A DNA stretch of 26,660 bases, from positions 1 to 26,660 of the forward strand of contig JBLIRR010000064.1 of NCBI GenBank assembly GCA_049472395.1, in the 5' to 3' direction. Below the pieces are notes generated by a model. It was not told the origin of the DNA, did not search any database, and was given only the letters and a program-made list of their open reading frames with translations. The translations under genes and the position numbers were made by a program. How positions within the stretch are numbered: position 1 is the first letter of the stretch; each line of letters starts with the position of its first letter. Below are positions 16,743 to 23,539 of the stretch, piece by piece. The DNA comes from JBLIRR01 sp049472395 (GTDB lineage Bacteria > SZUA-182 > DTGQ01 > JBLIRR01).

Positions 16743-18677
16743 TTGAACGAAATTCTCTCAAAAATAGAAAGCCCCAAGGATCTCAAGTCCCTTTCCATTG
16801 ATGAGCTTAAGCTTCTCGCAAGGGAAACAAGGAAACGTATTCTTGATACTATCTCTAAAACAGGAGGACATTTATCTTCCAGTCTGGGTACTGTAGAATT
16901 AACCATTGCGCTTCATTATGTCTTTAATTCACCGATTGATAAAATTATTTGGGATGTGGGACATCAAGCATATGCTCATAAAATTATTACAGGAAGGAAT
17001 AACCAATTCTCCACAATCAGGAAATTCGGAGGCTTGAATGGGTTCCCCAAAAGGGAAGAGAGCATCTATGACAGTTTTAATACAGGCCATAGCAGTACAT
17101 CTATTTCTGCAGCGCTCGGCATGGCTGTGGCGCGGGATCTCAATAAGGATAACTTTAAACTCATTGCGGTGATTGGCGATGGCGCTTTAACAGGAGGGAT
17201 GGCATTTGAGGGCTTAAATCAGGCAGGACATCTCAAAAAGGACATTATTGTCATATTAAATGATAATAGTATGTCTATTTCAAAAAATGTAGGAGGGATT
17301 GCCTTATACCTTAATCGAATTATAACGGGCCAATTTTACAGACGTCTTAAAACTGATCTTGAAATTCTTATCCGCTCTATACCTCAAATCGGCAATCAGG
17401 TATTGAAAGTCGCAAGCCGTATTGATGAAGCGATTAAATCTATCATTGTTCCGGGAGTATTATTTGAAGAACTGGGATTCAAATATTTTGGTCCGATAGA
17501 GGGGCACAATATTTCAAATCTTGTAGAGACTCTACACGCAATTAAAGATCTTAATAAACCAATCCTTTTACATATTATTACAAAAAAAGGGAAAGGCTAT
17601 GAGCCCGCGGAAATAAATTCATCAAGTTTTCATAGTGCTCCTCCCTTTGAGATTAGCAGTGGCAAATTTATAAAAAAACACAGTGCAATGACCTATACAG
17701 AAGCATTTTCTCACTCACTATGCAAGCTTGCAAAAAATAATAAAAAAATAATCGGAATTACCGCTGCCATGCGCGAAGGAACCGGCCTTGATCAATTTGC
17801 CGATCTCTATCCGGAGCGCTTCTTTGATGTAGGTATTGCAGAAGAGCATGCTGTTACTTTTGCAGCAGGAATGTGTACAGAAGGCCTGAGGCCTGTAGTT
17901 GCCATCTATTCTACATTCCTGCAACGTGCCTATGACCAAATCGAACATGATGTATGTATTCAAAAATTACCCGTCATTTTTGCATTGGATAGAGCGGGTA
18001 TTGTCGGAGAGGATGGTGCAACCCATGCGGGTATATTTGATTTAAGCTATCTGAGGTCTCTGCCTCACATGGCAATTATGGCCCCAAAAGACGAAAATGA
18101 ACTTGCGCATATGTTTCATACCGCTCTATGCAATGAGAAGCCAACTGCAATCAGGTATCCTCGCGGCCCGGCAGAAGGAGTAGAGATGGATGAAGATTTA
18201 AAAATGTTAGAGTGGGGCAAAGGGGAAATAGTACGAGAGGGAAAGGACATTTTAGTGCTTGCGGTGGGACCAATGGTATATGAAACAGTAAGAGCGGCAA
18301 AAAAATTGGGCAATGACGGTATCTCTACTGCTATTATAAATCCTCGATTTATAAAACCCTTGGATTCTGAATTAATCTGCGATATGAGTTCGCAGATCAA
18401 ACAAATAATAACAATTGAAGATAATACCCTCTGTGGGGGATTTGGAAGCGCTATATTAGAACTTCTTCAAGAGAAAGGAATACTGCCATCCGTGCGGATT
18501 ATCAGAATTGGCATACCGGATCAATTCGTAAATGTTGGTTCTATCCCACAAATACGGCATCAATATAATTTAGATGCAGAAGGGATAATTAATGTTATAT
18601 ATAATCTGGTCAAACTGGATAGAATTAACTTGCCGGAAAAAACCCCGCTTTATTTTAAGACAAGCAAGCATTATTAA
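16743..18677 (+). CDS. dxs: 1-deoxy-D-xylulose-5-phosphate synthase
   Basis: A 644-residue thiamine-diphosphate enzyme joining pyruvate and glyceraldehyde 3-phosphate, the first step of the methylerythritol isoprenoid route. The thiamine-binding stretch runs from GDG (145-147) to NDN (173-175). The N-terminal GGHLSSSLGTVELT and DVGHQAYAHKI are family signatures. FDVGIAEEHAVTFAAGM holds the catalytic Glu (around 370), and DRAGIVGEDGATHAG and a transketolase C domain follow. Start is TTG at 16743 with AAGGA at 16726-16730; no ATG lies nearby in frame. It begins 4 nt after the ispA stop, so the two isoprenoid genes are coupled. Confidence 0.97.
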   Translation: MNEILSKIESPKDLKSLSIDELKLLARETRKRILDTISKTGGHLSSSLGTVELTIALHYVFNSPIDKIIWDVGHQAYAHKIITGRNNQFSTIRKFGGLNGFPKREESIYDSFNTGHSSTSISAALGMAVARDLNKDNFKLIAVIGDGALTGGMAFEGLNQAGHLKKDIIVILNDNSMSISKNVGGIALYLNRIITGQFYRRLKTDLEILIRSIPQIGNQVLKVASRIDEAIKSIIVPGVLFEELGFKYFGPIEGHNISNLVETLHAIKDLNKPILLHIITKKGKGYEPAEINSSSFHSAPPFEISSGKFIKKHSAMTYTEAFSHSLCKLAKNNKKIIGITAAMREGTGLDQFADLYPERFFDVGIAEEHAVTFAAGMCTEGLRPVVAIYSTFLQRAYDQIEHDVCIQKLPVIFALDRAGIVGEDGATHAGIFDLSYLRSLPHMAIMAPKDENELAHMFHTALCNEKPTAIRYPRGPAEGVEMDEDLKMLEWGKGEIVREGKDILVLAVGPMVYETVRAAKKLGNDGISTAIINPRFIKPLDSELICDMSSQIKQIITIEDNTLCGGFGSAILELLQEKGILPSVRIIRIGIPDQFVNVGSIPQIRHQYNLDAEGIINVIYNLVKLDRINLPEKTPLYFKTSKHY

Positions 18678-18734
18678 TAGTGAAGGATATAACCATAACA
18701 AAATAAACTATAAGTATAAGAAGAAGGATATACT

Positions 18735-19754
18735 ATGGCAAAAATAGATATAGAATGGTCAAAGCTCGGCTTTGAATACATTCAGACAGAATACTATGTC
18801 CAATCACTTTTCAAAAATGGGAAATGGGGGAGGATTGAAAAATTAAAAGATCCACTCATACATTTTCATATAGCAGCAACGTGCCTGCATTACGGACAAG
18901 AATGTTTCGAAGGTCTTAAGGCCTTCAGTCAAAAGGACGGTTCCGTTAAAATATTTCGTCCGCAGGCAAATGCTGAGCGTATGCAAAGATCCGCAGAAAG
19001 CATATTAATGGAAAAGGTACCTATCGATCTTTTCATTGAGGCTGTGAAAGAGGCTATACGCAGCAACAGGGATTATATACCTCCTTATGGAACAGGCTCT
19101 TGCCTCTACATCAGGCCTCTCCTTCTTGGCTATTCGCCTCATATAGGATTAAAACCTGCTGAAGAGTATCTTTTCTTGGTGCTTGTCACACCGGTTGGCC
19201 CTTATTATAAGAGAGGGATAGAACCAGTGAAAGCATTAGTGATTGAACAATATGATAGAGCAGCTCCCCGTGGATTAGGCAATGTGAAAGTTGGGGGGAA
19301 CTATGCAGCGAGCCTCGTGAGCTCAAAATTAGCCAAGCAAAAGGGATACCCTATTGTGCTCTATTTAGATCCTTTAACTCATTCTTATATTGATGAATTC
19401 GGGACTTCTAATTTTATAGGTATCACATCTAATAATGAGTATATAACTCCCGATTCTCCCTCTATTCTCCCAAGCATTACGAATGATTCTCTGCAGCACA
19501 TTGCCCGGGACTTAGGATTAAAAGTGATCAAAGAAAAGGTCCCGTATGATTCCATATCTAATTTTGCCGAAATAGGCGCATGTGGGACGGCAGCAATCAT
19601 TACTCCTATTTACTCCATTACAAGGAATGACGTGACTATTACCATTTGCCAAAAAGATACTGCTCCTCAAATACTAACCAAACTCTATAATCAATTACTC
19701 GGTATTCAATATGGGGATCTGCCTGATCGATATAACTGGATGATACCCATATAG
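18735..19754 (+). CDS. ilvE: Branched-chain amino-acid aminotransferase
   Basis: A 339-residue fold-type IV PLP enzyme. The pyridoxal lysine is Lys185 in GLGNVKVGGNYAAS. HYGQECFEGLKAF (52-64), YIRPLLLG and EFGTSNFIGI are signatures of the bacterial/eukaryotic BCAT group (length about 340-360). It makes the last step of isoleucine, leucine and valine synthesis and so completes the isoleucine route begun by cimA in the same cluster. The gap to dxs is 57 nt, with an AAGAAGGA ribosome site and no obvious promoter, so it is probably the last gene of the operon. Confidence 0.95.
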   Translation: MAKIDIEWSKLGFEYIQTEYYVQSLFKNGKWGRIEKLKDPLIHFHIAATCLHYGQECFEGLKAFSQKDGSVKIFRPQANAERMQRSAESILMEKVPIDLFIEAVKEAIRSNRDYIPPYGTGSCLYIRPLLLGYSPHIGLKPAEEYLFLVLVTPVGPYYKRGIEPVKALVIEQYDRAAPRGLGNVKVGGNYAASLVSSKLAKQKGYPIVLYLDPLTHSYIDEFGTSNFIGITSNNEYITPDSPSILPSITNDSLQHIARDLGLKVIKEKVPYDSISNFAEIGACGTAAIITPIYSITRNDVTITICQKDTAPQILTKLYNQLLGIQYGDLPDRYNWMIPI

Positions 19755-19764
19755 TTTCCCTTCT

Positions 19765-19897
19765 GCTCATGTGCCCCAGCAATTATAATTTTGGCTAATG
19801 GTTTTATTAGAAAGGTCTTGCTATTCGTTTCGCTCAACGCTTTGCTTTTGGGCATTTCCAAGTGCACGACAAAATGAATTGCTGGAGCTTCATGCGC
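19765..19897. repeat. Imperfect inverted repeat downstream of ilvE
   Basis: The left arm 19765-19792 begins GCTCATGTGCCCCAGCAATT. The right arm 19871-19897, read on the other strand, begins GCGCATGAAGCTCCAGCAAT. CCAGCAATT is a perfect 9-nt core, with GC.CATG outside and TTTT inside. About 78 nt separate the arms. There is no T-run after it, so it is not a standard terminator. It could be a small mobile repeat or a structured RNA end. Confidence 0.55.
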
Positions 19898-19901
19898 ATA
19901 T

Positions 19902-19930
19902 TTGACAACTTTAATAAAATGATCTAAAGT
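19902..19930 (+). promoter_or_regulatory. Candidate promoter upstream of the DinB-like gene
   Basis: TTGACA (19902-19907), a 17-nt spacer and TAAAGT (19925-19930). It lies about 250 nt upstream of the DinB-like gene and directly after the inverted repeat. The -35 is perfect, the -10 only partial. Confidence 0.4.
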
Positions 19931-20177
19931 AAATCAAAAAATTAAAGTCATTATCATACCTCATTATAGAAGGATACAAAGTCCAAAACTGAAAATACAT
20001 TCTTAGCAGTCAGTTCATAAAAAATAATTGTATACATAGTAAGTATTAGGACTTAATGGGAAATGAGAAAGCGGAACCTTGCGAGAAAAAAGTCTCACAA
20101 ATGCATTAAAGTGGTCTGGACCGTATCTTTCACATTTTAAGGGAATTAACAATAATTCTTAAGAGCAAGGAGTCATT

Positions 20178-20702
20178 ATGAATTGGAAAGAACTACTTAC
20201 AAGGGAAATCGATTATACCTATAAAGCCACCTGTGGCCTTTTGGATCTTCTTAGTGATGAAGATATAGAATGGAAACCTTCAACAGGAAGTAATTGGATG
20301 ACAACAGGCCAACTCCTCATGCATCTGACTAATGCCTGTGGCAGTTGTTTCAAAGGTTTTGTTACAGGTGACTGGGGTGTTCCAGAAGGTGTTGATATAA
20401 ATAATCTTCCGCCAGAAGAAATGCTTCCTCCCGCTGAGAAGATGCCCACTATTAAGAGCCTCTCTGAGACTAAAGAGCTCTTGTCAGATGATAAAAAGTT
20501 AGCCATAGATATGCTAGACAGATGTAGTGAGGAGGAACTGGGGAACAAACCGACACCTGCACCTTGGGATCAATCACCGATGATTCTTGGGCATCGTTTA
20601 CTCCGAATGATTGGGCATCTCAATCAACATAAAATTCAGCTCTATTATTATTTGAAATTACAAGGAAAACCAGTAAACACAAGACATCTTTATGGTATGT
20701 AA
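20178..20702 (+). CDS. DinB-family metal-binding protein
   Basis: A 174-residue four-helix-bundle protein. His49 (QLLMHLTN), His147 and His151 (GHLNQHKIQLYYYLK) are spaced like the metal-binding triad of the DinB/YfiT superfamily. Members include thiol-dependent transferases and many uncharacterised proteins, so no reaction is claimed. An AAGGAG ribosome site lies 7 nt before the ATG. It stands alone, with long spacers on both sides. Confidence 0.82.
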   Translation: MNWKELLTREIDYTYKATCGLLDLLSDEDIEWKPSTGSNWMTTGQLLMHLTNACGSCFKGFVTGDWGVPEGVDINNLPPEEMLPPAEKMPTIKSLSETKELLSDDKKLAIDMLDRCSEEELGNKPTPAPWDQSPMILGHRLLRMIGHLNQHKIQLYYYLKLQGKPVNTRHLYGM

Positions 20703-20824
20703 TCAAGGTTAAAAATCACTGAAAGACAATATTATGACTAAAATTAGTAAAGATGAATCTCCAATTACGAGAGTATTATGATGGCTAAGACAGGACGCAC
20801 AGTAGGGTTTGAAAGGACGTTTCT

Positions 20825-21085
20825 ATGAAAAAAATATTTATCCTATTACTACTTATCTTTTCTCTCTCGATTATAGGGTGCGAGGGATGCATGAAGGGGT
20901 GCAAACATTTTAAATCTGAGACTATCGGATTAAAAAGAAGAGTAACCTTGTACGCGTGTGATGGAACAGTGATAAAAACATGGGAAGGGCGTTTCATGGT
21001 CGAATTGTCAGGCAGTACCGCAGCCTGGATAGAAGATGGCAAAGAGGTCAAAATCGCAGGAACATTTATTATAGAAGAACTGTAG
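20825..21085 (+). CDS. Small predicted lipoprotein
   Basis: An 86-residue protein with a classic lipoprotein signal: MKKIFILLLLIFSLSIIGC, in which SIIGC is the lipobox and Cys19 the acylated residue. Three more cysteines follow closely (CEGCMKGC). The remaining about 60 residues form a small beta-rich domain (RRVTLYACDGTVIKTWEGRF, ending in DGKEVKIAGTFIIEEL). I do not recognise the family. An AAGGA ribosome site precedes the start. It is likely membrane-anchored in the envelope; function unknown. Confidence 0.75.
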   Translation: MKKIFILLLLIFSLSIIGCEGCMKGCKHFKSETIGLKRRVTLYACDGTVIKTWEGRFMVELSGSTAAWIEDGKEVKIAGTFIIEEL

Positions 21086-21233
21086 TTTAAAAGTCAACAA
21101 CAGGAGACATTGCGCTAATTTTTGAGATTACATACTATATTAAGATCTTTTCTTATAAAAAGATAAAATGAAAAATACTATAATGAGATTACTTATTATT
21201 AAAGAGTAACTCTTAAATTAAGGAGGAGATAGG

Positions 21234-21791
21234 ATGAAAATATTTCGACATATTGGCTCGTTCGCATTTGTCGCTGGACTCTTTATTACACTATTTGCTG
21301 GAATACCATGGTACACGATGGTTGCTAAGGATCCAGTTGTACCCTGGTGGCTCAGGATAGCAATTTTCTGCCTTTTAGGGGGTATACTACTGGTCCTGCT
21401 GTCTATAGCGCTGGAACAAATGAAGTATAAGACTTCTCAAGGAGAGCTTTCAGATGATGAGTCTCAATCTGATATTCTACTTCTTACTTCTCCCGATATC
21501 CCGGGTCACAAGATCACTGAAATTTTAGGATTAGTCCAAGGTCATACTATCTTTGCCATATGGCTTGGAAAAGATCTGTCTGCCATAGTCAGATTGGTTC
21601 TTGGTGGTGAACTAACCGAGTATACAGAAATGATGGGGAAAGCTCGTAAAGTAGCAACTGATAGGATGCTCTCTAAGGCTCAAGAGATGGGAGCAGATGC
21701 GATTATCAATCTTCGCTATATGACAACTAGTGTTGTAGGCAGTGCTGCTGAGCTTTTAGCTTACGGCACAGCTGTTAAGCTTAGGAAATAA
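21234..21791 (+). CDS. YbjQ-domain protein with N-terminal membrane anchor
   Basis: A 185-residue protein. Two membrane helices lie at about 10-28 and 40-60. An acidic linker follows (SDDESQSD). The YbjQ/UPF0145 domain spans about 82-184: LLTSPDIPGHKITEILGLVQG, then LTEYTEMMGKAR, MGADAIINLRYMTT and YGTAVKLRK. Stand-alone YbjQ proteins are about 105 residues and form pentamers of unknown function, so the membrane part is an addition. A strong ribosome site, AGGAGG, precedes the start. An imperfect hairpin (AAGAGT/ACTCTT) sits just before it. Confidence 0.85.
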   Translation: MKIFRHIGSFAFVAGLFITLFAGIPWYTMVAKDPVVPWWLRIAIFCLLGGILLVLLSIALEQMKYKTSQGELSDDESQSDILLLTSPDIPGHKITEILGLVQGHTIFAIWLGKDLSAIVRLVLGGELTEYTEMMGKARKVATDRMLSKAQEMGADAIINLRYMTTSVVGSAAELLAYGTAVKLRK

Positions 21792-21873
21792 GTGCACTTC
21801 TCAGGGAATCCACATTACTGTTTTATAGATGAATTAGTGATACAAAAGTTGAGAGAGAATTAAAAAAGCAAAG

Positions 21874-22557
21874 ATGACGTTTACATTAGATAAAGTAGTT
21901 CCATGGGGACGTTCATTTCATGAATATATGGCAATGTTTTCCTTATCAGAAAAAGACCTTGGGAAACGCATATTGGCATGTGGTGATGGGCCGGCAAGCT
22001 TTAATTGTATTCTGACAAAACGCGGCGGACATGTAATTTCAACTGATCCTCTTTACTCTCTTGACGCTGATGCAATAAAAAGTCGGATACATGAAACATA
22101 TGAAACAGTATTAGAGCAGACAAGAAAAAACAAGAATGAGTTTGTATGGACGCATATACCATCGGTTGAGGAACTTGGGAGAGTGCGCATGAAGGCGATG
22201 AATTACTTTTTATCAGATTATACGGAAGGACTAGCCCAAAAGCGTTATATAAAAGCGAGCTTACCCAATCTTCCGTTTGGGGATCGTGAATTTGATATTG
22301 CCCTATGTTCCCATTTTCTTTTTCTCTATAGTGACCAATTCTCAGCAGATTTTCATCTTACTTCAATAAAAGAACTGTGCCGAGTTGCATATCAAGTACG
22401 AATATTTCCGCTTTTGGAACTGGGTTCGAAAAAATCGCGACATCTCGATGGAATAGTCACTCTCCTTACTCAAGATGGTTATAAGGTCCATATTGAAAAA
22501 GTCTCCTATGAATTTCAGAAAGGTGGAAATGAAATGTTAAGGATTAACGCCACATAA
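21874..22557 (+). CDS. Putative SAM-dependent methyltransferase
   Basis: A 227-residue protein. Rossmann motif I is ILACGDGPASF (33-43), followed by an acidic strand end in VISTDPLY (Asp58). The later LPFGDREFDIALCSHFLFLYSDQF resembles motifs IV-V of class I methyltransferases. The substrate is unknown. There is no clear ribosome site. The last residues (MLRINAT) lie at the junction with the truncated integrase gene, whose stop codon overlaps by 14 nt, so the natural end of this protein may have been altered by the rearrangement. Confidence 0.75.
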   Translation: MTFTLDKVVPWGRSFHEYMAMFSLSEKDLGKRILACGDGPASFNCILTKRGGHVISTDPLYSLDADAIKSRIHETYETVLEQTRKNKNEFVWTHIPSVEELGRVRMKAMNYFLSDYTEGLAQKRYIKASLPNLPFGDREFDIALCSHFLFLYSDQFSADFHLTSIKELCRVAYQVRIFPLLELGSKKSRHLDGIVTLLTQDGYKVHIEKVSYEFQKGGNEMLRINAT

Positions 22558-23104
22558 TACAACGTGAAGAATTAAATCTTGGATACTCTTCTCCTTTGCC
22601 ATCTCGTACAATAATCTCATTCATCAAATCTTGAATTCGCAACCGGACGCATTCCAGTGAACGTAATCCACTGCCATAGAGTAATTTCGTCATTAATTGA
22701 TATTCACCCCACATTGCCATAATAACTTTCTTTGCTTCTTCTTTCGTGAGGATTACTGGTATTTTGGATTTTTTAGTAACACGAAGTGCATCAATGCCTG
22801 CTAATGGAATATTTAAGACATGTCTATATAAGAATAGAAGAGCATTGAAAGCTTGTTCCTGTGTAGATCTCGCAACATTACCTTGCATTGCGAGATGAGA
22901 AAGAAATGCCTCGATCTCCGCGACCCCCATATTCTTTGGGTGCCGTATATTATGAAAAAAAATATACCGTCGTATCCGGTTCACATATGCTTTTTCTGTA
23001 CGAATGCTATAATGTTTTAATCTAAGTTTTTCTTTTATACAATCAATTAATTTTTTTTGTTTTTGAGTATTATTTCTATTGACATTGTTATTTTGATTGG
23101 ACAT
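22544..23104 (-). pseudogene. intI (remnant): Integron-type tyrosine recombinase, 3'-truncated
   Basis: The 186 residues align by eye with the first half of integron integrases. The N-terminal core-binding domain has HYSIRTEKAYVNRIRRYIFF and EAFLSHLAMQGNVARSTQEQA, then FLYRHVLNIPL. The start of the catalytic domain has LLYGSGLRSLECVRLRIQD with the first catalytic arginine (Arg148). After VRDGKG, homology stops and an unrelated tail of 16 residues leads to the stop. The second half of a normal integrase of about 320-340 residues is missing, including the HxxR box, the last His/Trp and the nucleophilic Tyr. A few residues also seem lost in QDLMNEI. It should be inactive. It faces away from the patatin gene, as intI faces away from cassettes. 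Confidence 0.88.
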
Positions 23105-23539
23105 AATTATCTTAATTAGGCATTAAATTCTTCTATACTTTTTATATGAAAATATCAATATTAAGTTTTAGATTATATATTATTATTAGTTGAAAATCAA
23201 TATAAATTTTTCTGAAATATCAGCGTTTATTTGAAAAGTGCGAAATCTTTCCGAAATATCAGTTCATTTACCGCATATTACAGAAAAAATTCTTCTATAT
23301 TGATCATTTAAATGAATATTCCGGAAATTTTTCGGGTTAATAACTTGTTGTGCATGCAACAGACTGGGATTGTATTCACGATTGAAAATAAAACCATTTT
23401 ATATGGAAGATCTATTTTATCAATCTTAACCGCTTCTTTGCCGCAACCATGGAATGATTATCCCTGCTGTTTTTATTGAAAGTCCAGAACAGCATAATAA
23501 AAAAAAAAGGAATAATAAACGTTTAGAAAGGTCTAATCC
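23105..23539. other. Spacer between integrase remnant and patatin gene
   Basis: A 435-nt strongly AT-rich region in the place where an integron keeps attI and its cassette promoter. It contains direct repeats (separate entry). TGTTGTGCATGCAACA (23346-23361) is a near-palindrome. TGCTGTT/AACAGCA is an inverted repeat (23465-71 and 23488-94) followed by an A-run. No ORF is convincing, and I cannot identify a definite attI or promoter. Confidence 0.55.
23209..23262. repeat. Short direct repeats in the putative attI region
   Basis: TTTCTGAAATATCAG (23209-23223) and TTTCCGAAATATCAG (23248-23262) differ at one of 15 bases and are offset by 39 nt. In the same spacer AAATTCTTCTATA occurs twice (23125-23137 and 23287-23299). 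Some attI sites carry extra direct repeats bound by the integrase; that link is only a suggestion, as the region is AT-rich. Confidence 0.5.

Larger units (their letters stand above)
19755..20177. other. Intergenic region with long inverted repeat, candidate promoter and hairpin
   Basis: A 423-nt gap without a convincing gene. It holds the imperfect inverted repeat at 19765-19897, a candidate promoter at 19902-19930, and a hairpin at 20137-20162 (TTAA-GG-GAATTA, loop ACAA, TAATTC-TTAA) just before the ribosome site AAGGAG of the next gene. No tRNA fold was found. Confidence 0.6.

Noticed and set aside
21145..21164. Hairpin ATCTTTT/AAAAGAT as a terminator of the lipoprotein gene
   Set aside because: AT-only stem mostly, no T-run after it; it could easily be chance in AT-rich DNA.
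21168..21209. Small frame MKNTIMRLLIIKE before the YbjQ gene
   Set aside because: Only 13 codons, no ribosome site, no known leader pattern.
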